Below, one piece after another: positions 33,850-41,960 of a DNA stretch of 48,229 nucleotides. How positions within the stretch are numbered: position 1 is the stretch's first letter; every line of letters begins with the position of its first letter. A program made the position numbers and the translations under genes. Under the pieces are notes generated by a model, which worked only from the letters and a program-made list of their open reading frames with translations, was not told the origin of the DNA and ran no database searches. This DNA is from Microcaldota archaeon (GTDB lineage: Archaea; Micrarchaeota; Micrarchaeia; Micrarchaeales; Micrarchaeaceae), in contig JAJYYC010000022.1 in assembly GCA_021801385.1 (NCBI GenBank), forward strand, positions 1 through 48,229, in the 5' to 3' direction.

Positions 33850-33911
33850 TCGAATGGTAAGACGTCACGTTGACAACGTGAAGATCAGGAGTTCGATTCT
33901 CCTCGGGCCCA
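33840..33911 (+). tRNA. trnV: tRNA-Val (anticodon GAC)
   Basis: The 72-nt cloverleaf has acceptor GGGCCCG/CGGGCCC, anticodon arm TCACG-TTGACAA-CGTGA (anticodon GAC) and T arm AGGAG-TTCGATT-CTCCT. Discriminator A; no CCA encoded. The first ten bases overlap the end of the RNase Z gene on the same strand. No separate promoter is evident, so it is probably cut out of the operon transcript. Confidence 0.95.
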
Positions 33912-34124
33912 CTCAAAAGCGGCCATATCATCCGGTAAAATATGTGGAATGGAAAAAAGATTCTTGCATATAAACACAACTCTTTTTGAGCAGCTAAATT
34001 CGCATTTTCATTTCCATCATTTTATTTGTGCAGGTCGAATCTACAAGTGCCCATGTTAAGCTTTTTATCTATGAGAGATTCGGAAAGAATTTTATAACGC
34101 TTTAACATATTATATTGCGATTCT

Positions 34125-34841
34125 GTGAAAAGGGACGAAGTGATATTCCTAAATTCTGTCTTCTTTGTTATAGGATTCACGCTTGTGTTTTCTATCCTTG
34201 GGATACTATTCCAAACGCTTCTTGCACACACACCGCATTCCATAATGTCCACGCTAACAATATTAGGAGGGGCGGTAATACTAATCTTTGGAATACTTAT
34301 GATAGCCTCGACAAGATACATAATCCCGTTCTTTTCCCAGGAGCATAAGTTCCGCATAAAAAGATTCGATAGCCATTATCTTACATCATTAGTATTCGGA
34401 GTCGCGTTTGCACTCGGATGGACCCCGTGCGTTGGTGCGATATTAGGCGCGATATACATCTTCGCCGCAACATCGCCCGGTTTGGGTTTCCTGCTTCTGC
34501 TCGCATACTCGATCGGATTGGGCGTACCATTTATTGTCGTCGGCGCATTCGTCTCTAGGCTCTCCTCGTTTCTCAAACGGATAAGGCAGTTCATGAAGTA
34601 TTTTTCAGTTGTGAGCGGTGTTTTCCTGGTTGTTCTTGGACTGCTTGTGATTACAGGATACATAGGTGAACTCTCAGTATTTCTCATCAATCCTTCCAGC
34701 GGTATGTCGGCAGGCGGCCAGCTGAACCTGTTCATTGCTTTTATCGCAGGTTTGCTCACCTTCCTTTCGCCATGCATACTGCCATTAGTACCTGCGTTCT
34801 TTTCATATATAGCAGGTTCAGCAGCTGAGGTGAACAGATGA
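34125..34841 (+). CDS. CcdA/DsbD-type thiol-disulfide transporter, circularly permuted
   Basis: CcdA proteins have six membrane helices and carry electrons across the membrane through two Cys, one in helix 1 (normally N-terminal, SPC) and one in helix 4 (TPC). Here the 238-aa protein starts right after where helix 1 should end (KRDEVIFLNSVFFVIGFTLVF). It has the helix-4 motif GWTPCVGAILGAI (Cys102) and finishes with the helix-1 motif FIAGLLTFLSPCILPLVPA (Cys217) at the C-terminus. The order is therefore helices 2-6 then 1. No in-frame upstream helix exists: a stop lies 30 bp before the GTG. A TATA box (TTTATAA, 34091-34097) gives a leaderless start. ATGA overlap with the DipZ-like gene follows. 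Confidence 0.87.
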   Translation: MKRDEVIFLNSVFFVIGFTLVFSILGILFQTLLAHTPHSIMSTLTILGGAVILIFGILMIASTRYIIPFFSQEHKFRIKRFDSHYLTSLVFGVAFALGWTPCVGAILGAIYIFAATSPGLGFLLLLAYSIGLGVPFIVVGAFVSRLSSFLKRIRQFMKYFSVVSGVFLVVLGLLVITGYIGELSVFLINPSSGMSAGGQLNLFIAFIAGLLTFLSPCILPLVPAFFSYIAGSAAEVNR

Positions 34842-35917
34842 AGATCAATGTTTACGTTATCGTTTTTTGCGTGATTTTGGCGCTAATCGCGCTATTCGCA
34901 CTTTCAACTGCGGTATTTAACCGTAATGTTTCCGAAAGCAACGTTTCGCTTTCTGACCTGACTTATAATGTTCCAGCCCCAAACATACAGGGCATCGCCG
35001 GATGGATAAATTCGCCTCCGTTGAACCTGACCAAACTGCACGGCAAAGTGGTCCTGGTGGACTTCTGGACATACTCCTGCATTAATTGCATACGCGAGAT
35101 ACCGCATCTGAACGCATGGGAGAACGAGTATGGAGACAACGGCCTCGTGATAATAGGTGTGTCGACGCCTGAGTTCCAGTTCGAGCATAATTACAGCAAT
35201 GTCGAAAACGCGGTCCAGCGATTCGGGATAAAATACCCGGTCGCGCTCGACAATAATTATTCGACATGGGACGCATACGGCAATGAGTACTGGCCGGCAG
35301 AATATCTTATAGACGCAAACGGTGATATCCGTTATGTCTCTTATGGGGAGGGCAACTATAACCAAACTGAGCAAGCGATACGCGAACTGCTCAAGAACGC
35401 AGGCTATTCTGTGCCATCTTATACCACAAACGTCCCACTCGGAGTTAACTTTTCTGGCATAGGCACGCCTGAGATCTATTTTGGCTATAATGAGGTTGAT
35501 GGCCATGGCAGCCATTTCACAAGCTCTGACGTGCTGATCCCAAATGCCACGGTTAATTACACTGCTAAAAATGTGACGCTGCGCAACACCGTATATCTTT
35601 CAGGGAAATGGATGGATAAGCCCGAATACATTGAAGCGGTAAACGATTCAAAGATATTCTTGATATATAAAGCTAAGAATGTCAACATAGTCGCGGAAGG
35701 AAATTCCACTTCCGAGATAGGCCTATTTTTGAACGGCACCGCATTGAACAGCTCTTATATTGGCAGCAGCGATAACATATACAACGGCAACGCGACCGCA
35801 ATGATAAACGCTTCTCGATTGTACAACATAGTTTCAGGACCTTCATATAATGGATGGCACGAGCTTGAAATTTCGGCCACGCCAGGATTTAAGATATACA
35901 CATTTACATTCGGTTGA
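34838..35917 (+). CDS. DipZ-like membrane-anchored thioredoxin with C-terminal domain
   Basis: This is a 359-aa protein. The N-terminal membrane anchor (about residues 5-26) is followed by a thioredoxin/redoxin domain with the active site YSCINCIREIPH (Cys81, Cys84), IIGVSTPEFQFEHNYSNVENAV and YWPAEYLIDANGDIRYVSYGEG. A C-terminal beta domain (about 210-359) of the DipZ type completes it. In bacterial DipZ the same modules are fused behind a CcdA domain. Here they are two coupled genes. It should receive electrons from the CcdA partner and reduce disulfides outside the membrane. Many sequons (NxS/T) fit an external location. Confidence 0.9.
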   Translation: MKINVYVIVFCVILALIALFALSTAVFNRNVSESNVSLSDLTYNVPAPNIQGIAGWINSPPLNLTKLHGKVVLVDFWTYSCINCIREIPHLNAWENEYGDNGLVIIGVSTPEFQFEHNYSNVENAVQRFGIKYPVALDNNYSTWDAYGNEYWPAEYLIDANGDIRYVSYGEGNYNQTEQAIRELLKNAGYSVPSYTTNVPLGVNFSGIGTPEIYFGYNEVDGHGSHFTSSDVLIPNATVNYTAKNVTLRNTVYLSGKWMDKPEYIEAVNDSKIFLIYKAKNVNIVAEGNSTSEIGLFLNGTALNSSYIGSSDNIYNGNATAMINASRLYNIVSGPSYNGWHELEISATPGFKIYTFTFG

Positions 35918-35936
35918 AAAAAATAGTTGAATTTGC

Positions 35937-36110
35937 CTATTTTCTTAAAATTGATTTGACCTCTATCGCTGCCGCACCAACAATAACAGCAGTAACCGCG
36001 GTAGTTTCGGCTAATCCTTCTGCCCTTCTTAGAAGACCGGAAAGCTGACGTGACTTTCCTGAAATAGCAGAACCCTTAGCTAAATTTGCCATGCCAATGA
36101 GAGCCAGCAT
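35937..36110 (-). CDS. Small 57-aa protein, unknown
   Basis: A clean 58-codon frame on the minus strand encodes a protein with a basic middle (GKSRQLSGLLRRAEG) and a hydrophobic stretch (TAVTAVIVGAAAIEV), possibly one weak membrane helix. An ATAATAAATAC TATA-like element lies about 20-30 bp before the ATG, matching a leaderless start. It is convergent with the DipZ-like gene. Coding character is modest; the frame could be chance, but composition and promoter placement support it. Confidence 0.45.
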   Translation of the reverse strand: MLALIGMANLAKGSAISGKSRQLSGLLRRAEGLAETTAVTAVIVGAAAIEVKSILRK

Positions 36111-36223
36111 GAATGATTAGCGTAATCCAAGTATTTATTAGTTATGATGAGTTAGACATTTGTGCGAGTTAAACACAAGGCTTAAATATAATCGTTGGCG
36201 CTTAGAGATTGACCGGTGGGAGA

Positions 36224-36937
36224 ATGATATGCATACAAACAGTTTGTAGTGAAAAAAATTCAGTTGGCACAAAGGAAGTAGCAATACTGATGCGTACAGA
36301 TGCACCCGCTTTCAGAAACTTTGGAATCTCAATCCGTTCTGATAAAACTTTAGCTTCTGGAAGCGCTGCGGACGTGATTCTTCTGCTTAAGAGTGAAACA
36401 GTATCTAAACCCGCGCAGATGCACATACTTTCACGCATATGCGAGGAAATCTCAGGCAATGGTTTTGGGGCGCCGTTCACAGCACCTGAATTATATTCTG
36501 TTGCTGGAGCGCTCGCACGAAACAAATCGTTTTCTGATTCGCAATTGCAGAAAAGGCTCATTGAACGATATAAGTTCCACAGCGGTATAATGGCCGACCT
36601 TATTAGAAATCCCGCTTTAACTGATGGCAGGCTGATCGGTAGGATTGTCGCCGCACAGGTTTCGGAACCAAAAATAATAGACTACATTCTGCAGCAGAAG
36701 GATGTCGATGAAGCGACTGAGAACCAGATCGCAAGATCGCCCGCCTTAAAAATTAGCACTTGTTACCACTTATCTTCCAGGCCGATGTACATGTCGACGT
36801 TTAAGATTCTGTGCGGCATCGAAAGAGTCTCTGGCGAATGGCTAGAGAGGGTTAGTCTAAGGGAGAATGAAGGAGTGAAAGTCATTTATGATGACCGCAA
36901 CAGCGGCACGATCGCGCGAATAATACCTGCAGCATAG
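36224..36937 (+). CDS. Helical-repeat (LRV-like) protein
   Basis: This is a protein of about 237 aa. It consists of helical units such as LIRNPALTDGRLIGRIVAAQ, IARSPALKIS and ALARNKSFSDSQLQKRL, which resemble the LRV-like repeats of the 3017-4441 protein. The N-terminus contains several Cys (MICIQTVCSEK). Its role is unknown. The ATG at 36224 follows GGTG (36215) after five bases, which decides it over the upstream TTG at 36209. It ends 32 bp before the tRNA-Cys gene, transcribed the other way. Confidence 0.7.
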   Translation: MICIQTVCSEKNSVGTKEVAILMRTDAPAFRNFGISIRSDKTLASGSAADVILLLKSETVSKPAQMHILSRICEEISGNGFGAPFTAPELYSVAGALARNKSFSDSQLQKRLIERYKFHSGIMADLIRNPALTDGRLIGRIVAAQVSEPKIIDYILQQKDVDEATENQIARSPALKISTCYHLSSRPMYMSTFKILCGIERVSGEWLERVSLRENEGVKVIYDDRNSGTIARIIPAA

Positions 36938-36969
36938 TTATCTTTAGTTTTCACTGTGTTTTTTATATG

Positions 36970-37040
36970 AGCCAGGAGGGGAAGTTGAATCCCCCTTCTC
37001 CGCTCTGCAGGCGGGCGCATAGCCGATCTGCCATCCTGGC
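36970..37040 (-). tRNA. trnC: tRNA-Cys (anticodon GCA)
   Basis: The 71-nt gene on the minus strand has acceptor GCCAGGA/TCCTGGC, anticodon loop CTGCAGA with anticodon GCA, and T arm GGGGA-TTCAACT-TCCCC. Discriminator is T (U), as in most Cys tRNAs. The D stem is only three pairs and one anticodon-stem pair is mismatched. No CCA. A GGTTTAAATC box lies about 25-30 bp upstream (about 37066-37076). Confidence 0.92.
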
Positions 37041-37151
37041 ACGCACTCATTTTAGTTCTCATTAGATTTAAACCTTGCGACACGGCAATGTTTCTGATGA
37101 TGTTCGGATTATCCTTATATACTTTCTTGTCGATTAAGTTTCGGTGTACTT

Positions 37152-38291
37152 ATGGCCGGAGATTTCCCTAGGGAACTTTTATCGAAAGTGTCTTTTATTG
37201 ACTACAAGACCTCTATGCGCGAAGCGAAGGAGATACTCAAGAAGGTACCAGTATTAGTGGTGAAAAAAGATGGCAACTATTACGGAATTGTTGATAGGAG
37301 AGCGGTATATAGGCACATGCCGTTTGCCAATATGAGCGGTTCAGAAAAGGTCCATAAGATTGCGGTCCACGTCCCAAAAATCACCTACGCAACCACATTG
37401 AATGATACCGCCTATTATTTCTGCAAATCAGGGCTCAAGGCGCTCCCTTATGAGGAAGACGGCAAGATAATTGGCGCGATAGAAAGGCCCGTTCTGCTCA
37501 AGATAATGCTATCCACAAAAGTCCTTGATGGGATGCGCGTCGGAGACCATGCTACCACACCTGCGCTAGCTATAGAAAGCACGGCTAGCATATCCCAGGC
37601 GATCTCTGCGATGAGATCGCACAAGATACATCGTTTACTAGTCATGAAAAACGAAAAGTTTGATGGTATTGTAACAAACAAGGACATACATGTTAATGGC
37701 ATTATGAATGCACGCAACCCTGAAAAGAGCGATCCGAGGAATCCCGCTGGCGCAGAAGTAGCAAGCGTAACGGAACGCAACGTAGCTTCTATAGACAGCA
37801 ATGCGATGCTCCCTGATGCTGCAAGAATCATGATAGAGAGAGGTGTTTCATCGCTCGTGGTCTTGTCCAAGCACAAGCCAACCGGCATCATAACGATGCG
37901 TGACATATTTGAGGGAGTTGTCGGCGCCAGAAAGATTGATGAACGGAACGTTTTTGTAACAGGTTTCGATGAGACCACCTACCAGTTTGAGGACTCGGTC
38001 AAGGAGGAACTAAAGTCTCTTATGGAACGCCTTGAGCGCATGCATAAGGTAGACATCGGCTACATCACAATGCGGATAAAGAGAGTAAAGCTAAAGTCTT
38101 ATGAGCTGCATGCCAGGATATCACTAGGCAAAAAAGGCATGATAAACGTACACTCGAGCGGCAATTCATTCCATGATGCCTTCTCTGAACTTATGAAGAA
38201 GATGAAGGATATAGTTTCGCGCCAAAAGGAGATCGCGGTGAGCTCCAAGAAGAGGCTCGAATCGAGGTCAGGTTTTGCATATGTTGAATAG
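37152..38291 (+). CDS. Four-CBS-domain protein with C-terminal ribosome-hibernation-like domain
   Basis: This is a 379-aa protein. Four CBS motifs, likely two Bateman modules binding adenine nucleotides, span about residues 15-265 (examples: VPVLVVKKDGNYYGIVDRRA, IHRLLVMKNEKFDGIVTNKD, VSSLVVLSKHKPTGIITMRD). The last 100 residues (SVKEELKSLMERLERMH; YELHARISLGKKGMINV; SFHDAFSELMKKMKDIVSRQKE) look like the beta-alpha-beta-beta-beta-alpha HPF/RaiA fold that binds idle ribosomes. It may dock on ribosomes depending on energy state (inference). GGTG-TACTT-ATG is a textbook start, with a TATATAC box at about 37113. It overlaps the pilin start. Confidence 0.82.
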   Translation: MAGDFPRELLSKVSFIDYKTSMREAKEILKKVPVLVVKKDGNYYGIVDRRAVYRHMPFANMSGSEKVHKIAVHVPKITYATTLNDTAYYFCKSGLKALPYEEDGKIIGAIERPVLLKIMLSTKVLDGMRVGDHATTPALAIESTASISQAISAMRSHKIHRLLVMKNEKFDGIVTNKDIHVNGIMNARNPEKSDPRNPAGAEVASVTERNVASIDSNAMLPDAARIMIERGVSSLVVLSKHKPTGIITMRDIFEGVVGARKIDERNVFVTGFDETTYQFEDSVKEELKSLMERLERMHKVDIGYITMRIKRVKLKSYELHARISLGKKGMINVHSSGNSFHDAFSELMKKMKDIVSRQKEIAVSSKKRLESRSGFAYVE

Positions 38292-38748
38292 ACGCGTGCG
38301 CGGACAGTCCAGCCTTGAGCTTCTTGTTACCCTGTCTTTTGGGCTCATCATACTGCTGCCGATCGTAGTGCTTGCATTCCTACAGATATCCTCCTCAACA
38401 TCAAACCTTGCGGTTAGTGAGGCACAGGCATCCGCATCTAAACTCGCGGCGATCGCCGCGACGGTCGGATCCCAGGGTTCTCCGGCAAAGCAGCTGGTGC
38501 TTGTTGACGTTCCGCCGGATGTACAGGACGTTTATGTCGGAACGCAGGTCAATGGAATAGGCCGTGCAATCATATTTGTGATCAACACCAATTCCGGACC
38601 CAGCGATGTTGTCGCATATACGCCCGTTAATGTGAGCGGCTCGCTTGGCACCATAACTGCGCAGGGAACATATCTTGTCAATGTGAGCGCAGAAAGCTCA
38701 TGCCCCAGCGCACCTCAGCTACCGTGCGTCTATATATCGTCATCTTAG
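38281..38748 (+). CDS. Pilin-like protein with class III signal peptide
   Basis: This protein is about 155 aa. The start MLNRRVRGQSSLELLVTLSFGL has the archaeal class III signal: a short basic leader, a Q-S-S-L-E motif and then a hydrophobic helix, processed by an EppA/FlaK-type peptidase between Gly and Gln. The mature protein would be a type IV pilin subunit with a beta-rich, Ser/Val/Gln-rich head. A Cys pair (CPSAPQLPC) near the C-terminus may form a disulfide. The ATG lies within the last codons of the CBS gene. It could form pili or another surface filament; assembly genes are not in the window. Confidence 0.85.
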   Translation: MLNRRVRGQSSLELLVTLSFGLIILLPIVVLAFLQISSSTSNLAVSEAQASASKLAAIAATVGSQGSPAKQLVLVDVPPDVQDVYVGTQVNGIGRAIIFVINTNSGPSDVVAYTPVNVSGSLGTITAQGTYLVNVSAESSCPSAPQLPCVYISSS

Positions 38749-38816
38749 TATAATTAGTATACTTATTAGGACTCGGAACTATACCAGATACTGCAGTCAC
38801 TAAATTTGGCGATGCG

Positions 38817-39542
38817 CTAATCATAATCAGTATTATTACTTGCATTTCTTGTATTTACCACAAAGACAGAACAGGTTTCATTTGGCTCGTGGGATGCGAT
38901 TATCGTTCTGCGCATGTTAATGCCGTATAGGTCAGATGTTCCGCGGACTAATGAGCCAACCCAGGGCAAGCCCTCGTTTCTCAATAGGTATCTTGCATTC
39001 ATATTTTCCCTTGTCATCTTCGCGCCTGAAGGTATTCCAGTATTTGGATCTGTGAGCGCCCACATACTTTCAACAGGAAATGCTTCGACTGCAGTCATGT
39101 GTTTCGGGTTTGACTTAAATGAATAGACATTACTGTTCCAATCAATTTCCCAAAAAGGTTGTTCTATGACCAATGCTGTATCTTTCTTTCCTTGAAACCT
39201 CTTTGGTATTTCTGCAATAAATCGCCATTTTCCTTGACCGAATACATATTCAACGTTGCTTTTGAACTCTTTTTCTGGTGCTTCGTAGATCAACCCTGTG
39301 CCCAACCAAAATATTTCCGGTTTGGTGAATACATAGCCGTTATTATCATTTAATACTCTGTCAGCCTCTAGGTTATTTGGAAGCCTGAAAAAAGATTTTG
39401 AATTTAGCAAACCCATTGCGTATCTGTAGGTCTCAGGAAAGCTATTCAGTTCTTTAAGTGTTGTTAGTTGAATAGGTTTCTCCACTTTCTTGCTAACCAT
39501 AACACCATCCTTTTTTATTGTATGGCCATTTATAACCGCCAA
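38817..39542 (-). CDS. Unknown protein, paralogue of 45558-46226
   Basis: This protein is 227-241 aa, without signal or membrane segment. It shares with the protein at 45558-46226 the motif WLGTGLIYEAP, then VEY/FV, EIP..QGK.D.A..., a GTGIP and RYL segment. Family unknown. The frame extends upstream beyond 39542 for about 37 codons with no ATG, GTG, TTG or CTG. Candidate starts are TTG 39542 and ATG 39500; the latter lies about 30 bp after a TTATAAATG box and is preferred on that ground. One 34-bp DNA stretch is identical to the paralogue. Probably cytoplasmic. Confidence 0.7.
   Translation of the reverse strand: MAVINGHTIKKDGVMVSKKVEKPIQLTTLKELNSFPETYRYAMGLLNSKSFFRLPNNLEADRVLNDNNGYVFTKPEIFWLGTGLIYEAPEKEFKSNVEYVFGQGKWRFIAEIPKRFQGKKDTALVIEQPFWEIDWNSNVYSFKSNPKHMTAVEAFPVESMWALTDPNTGIPSGAKMTRENMNARYLLRNEGLPWVGSLVRGTSDLYGINMRRTIIASHEPNETCSVFVVNTRNASNNTDYD
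39275..39308 (-). repeat. 34-bp sequence identical to 45998-46031
   Basis: The shared stretch encodes WLGTGLIYEAP in both paralogues with no silent difference, although the proteins are otherwise clearly diverged. Confidence 0.85.
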
Positions 39543-39689
39543 CGAAATTACCGGGATTGATGGTTTTACCCCGTCGCCAACTATAAAGTTAGGAAGACGG
39601 TGCTCTTTTCTAGCATATCCCGTACCAATTTTAAGGCTTATTATAATATAAAAATTTATGTATTTGGAATGTTGTATAAAATGCTTATG

Positions 39690-40340
39690 TCACAGATGCA
39701 GCGAATATGTGTTTCTGTACACCTTCATTCCCCTCCTCATCCCGTAAAGTCTGAAGGACTTTTCTGGCTTCATCTTGAAGTCCATGAAAAAGCTGTTCGC
39801 GGCCTGCTTGCTGCTCACATATAGGTCTATTCCGTTGGTCTGCTTCTCCTCCTTTGATATGAACTCCTCCCGCTTCTCCAGATAGCGCTTCATCTGCTCC
39901 TTCACGCGTTCAATCTTCATGCGGTTTCCTCTTAGCTGCACAACTCCTTGGTAATAACCGGCGCTCATCCTGAAGCATCTCCTGCAGGTAGCATGTATCA
40001 CGCGGACTCGTATTCTCATAGCTACGCCCGCATCTGCAGACTCTGTCTCTTTGTGCACATGTATGTATGCCATACCGTTGGCGTATTTATCTATGTCAAC
40101 CTTCCTGTCCGGTATATTTAACGCATATTTCAATGCCCTTCCGAGCGAATCCATGTCCATATCCACGTATTCGCCCTTTATCTTTAGGCGCTCGCAGAAC
40201 CTGCATTGGCTTATCTTTGCGAAGTCAGGCACGTCCATTTTTAGCTTTGACGCTGCACAGAACTCGCAGAACGATCCGATGAATCTGCATTCATCGCTTG
40301 ATCTGTTGCAGGTTGGGCAGTAGATTGTCATTCTAATCAT
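39690..40340 (-). CDS. NMD3-like protein (60S/50S export-factor family N-terminal region)
   Basis: This is a 216-aa protein. Several Cys pairs (YCPTCNRSS, FCEFCAAS, CRFCERL, ATCRRCFRM) form the zinc ribbons of the NMD3 family. The ending KSFRLYGMRRGMKVYRNTYSL matches the family. In eukaryotes NMD3 binds the large ribosomal subunit and aids maturation/export; the archaeal role is thought to be ribosome-related. Compared with eukaryotic NMD3 this version lacks the long C-terminal domains. It lies upstream of nothing in the same operon except possibly the following unknown gene; SecD ends 49 bp on the other side. Confidence 0.88.
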   Translation of the reverse strand: MIRMTIYCPTCNRSSDECRFIGSFCEFCAASKLKMDVPDFAKISQCRFCERLKIKGEYVDMDMDSLGRALKYALNIPDRKVDIDKYANGMAYIHVHKETESADAGVAMRIRVRVIHATCRRCFRMSAGYYQGVVQLRGNRMKIERVKEQMKRYLEKREEFISKEEKQTNGIDLYVSSKQAANSFFMDFKMKPEKSFRLYGMRRGMKVYRNTYSLHL

Positions 40341-40388
40341 TGTTTAAATTAGGGGTTCGGTTATATTATGCTTTGCCGCTGCTGGAGA

Positions 40389-41960
40389 TTATTTTGAGTA
40401 GTGCCTGCTCACTATTGCGCTGTATGCGGGTCTCGTCACGAGCACTCCTAGGAGCGCGCCGATGATGGTCGATTCAGAGAACCCGACCACTGTCACAAGG
40501 CTCGTTGAGAAGAACAGCGGGAGCATCGTCACGATAAGCAGTGCTGCATCTATCCATACAATGTAGAACGCATTGCCAAGCAAGGTCTTCGCTGCGCTGT
40601 CGCTCGTCTTGTGCTCAAGTGTTTCGTCAGTTATTATTATTTGCGCATCCACTCCTGTTCCAACAACAGCGATCATTCCCGCGACAGCGGCAAGGTCTAT
40701 CGTTCCGACAAGCCCTATGATCGATATGATTATGAATAGCTCCGCCAGCGTTATGATTAGTATAGGCGCGACAAGGAATATTCTGCGATACCTTATCGTT
40801 ATGAATATCGATACAAGCGCTATCGCGATAACGCCGGCAAGGCCGCTTATGTAGAGGAATTCGCTGCCCAGCGTTGGCTGGACTGTCGTAGGCGTACCGA
40901 CCAGTATGCTGACAGGCAGAGCACCGCCGTTGAGTATGCTTGATATCGTCTTTGACTGTAGGTTGGCATATGCCTCCTTTGCCGGCACGCTCAACCCCTG
41001 CGGAGCAGACCCGGATATTTCATAGCTGTCCCCTGTGGTTCCGTTGGTTATGCTCGGGCTGAGTATCGGAGAAGCCAACAGGCCGACTGCTGGCCATGAC
41101 TCTATTATTGTCTCGTTTATCGTGATCTGTGCGAACTGCGGCGTCATGTTCTTTGCCGACTCTTTCACCACAGTATAATTATTATCAGTTAGGAAACTGT
41201 ATAGCGATGAGTTAAGGTTGGAGCTGACAATCACTGTTCTGTATTTTGTTCCGTATTGGAGTATTGTGTTCTCAGCCAATGATACGCTTGAAGGTGATGG
41301 CGACACTGTCACAACGGGCATCGTGCTGCTGCCGAAAGCGAGAGCGCGCTTCGCAGCTAAGATTCCGGTCTGAACAGTAACGCTTGTGTTGGTGAGCTGC
41401 GACTGGTTTATCAGGACCAACGCATCTGTTGGCCTGTCAAGGAATAGGTATTCGGGTTGGTTGCCCTGGCCAAATACCACCTTGCTGAACCGGTTAGCCG
41501 CTGTCTGTGTTATGAAGAAGTCTACCTGCCAGTCCACCGTCCCGTTTGATACCTCTGCGGGGACCTGGCCGATGCTCCCTTTGAGTATTCCGGTGCCGTT
41601 GAGCGCTTCCCTTCCGTTGACCACAGCTTGGAAGACACCTTGACTGTCTATAATCCCGATCGTCTGGTTTACCTCGTTAGCCGATACTGTTGGTATTGTA
41701 ACGTATACGTTGGTATCGCCTATGCCTTCGACTGTGACCTGTTTCAGCCCGAATGTCGATACCCTCTGCTGCAGCGTTGATATGAGAGAGCTCATCTCAG
41801 TGACATTGACAGGGTGCTGTAATGTGATTGGTATCTCTGTGCCGCCCACGAACTCTATCCCGAAGTGTATGCCGTACACAACATCGAGCACGCCGAGCGC
41901 TACGATTATCAGGATCATCGCGAGTATGCGTTTATCTTTTAGGTAGTCTAATGCGCTCAT
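40389..41960 (-). CDS. secD: Protein-export membrane protein SecD
   Basis: This is a 523-aa protein with an N-terminal membrane helix, a large external domain and five more helices near the C-terminus. Visible are FGIEFVGGTEIPI, the VFQAVVNGREA region and the membrane part AGVIAIALVSIFITIRYRR, VAGMIAVVGTGVDAQIIITDETLE. SecD with SecF uses ion gradient to help pull exported proteins across the SecYE channel. Archaeal SecD is usual in length here. Its ATG overlaps the stop of secF (ATGA), so the pair is coupled. Confidence 0.93.
   Translation of the reverse strand: MSALDYLKDKRILAMILIIVALGVLDVVYGIHFGIEFVGGTEIPITLQHPVNVTEMSSLISTLQQRVSTFGLKQVTVEGIGDTNVYVTIPTVSANEVNQTIGIIDSQGVFQAVVNGREALNGTGILKGSIGQVPAEVSNGTVDWQVDFFITQTAANRFSKVVFGQGNQPEYLFLDRPTDALVLINQSQLTNTSVTVQTGILAAKRALAFGSSTMPVVTVSPSPSSVSLAENTILQYGTKYRTVIVSSNLNSSLYSFLTDNNYTVVKESAKNMTPQFAQITINETIIESWPAVGLLASPILSPSITNGTTGDSYEISGSAPQGLSVPAKEAYANLQSKTISSILNGGALPVSILVGTPTTVQPTLGSEFLYISGLAGVIAIALVSIFITIRYRRIFLVAPILIITLAELFIIISIIGLVGTIDLAAVAGMIAVVGTGVDAQIIITDETLEHKTSDSAAKTLLGNAFYIVWIDAALLIVTMLPLFFSTSLVTVVGFSESTIIGALLGVLVTRPAYSAIVSRHYSK

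Noticed and set aside
34022-34357. Minus-strand 111-codon frame before ccdA
   Set aside because: It reads through the ccdA promoter and start region and shows no family features.
36209-36223. TTG start for the 36224 gene
   Set aside because: The GGTGGGAGA-ATG arrangement with five-base spacing marks ATG 36224; the ribosome-binding site would lie inside the coding region otherwise.
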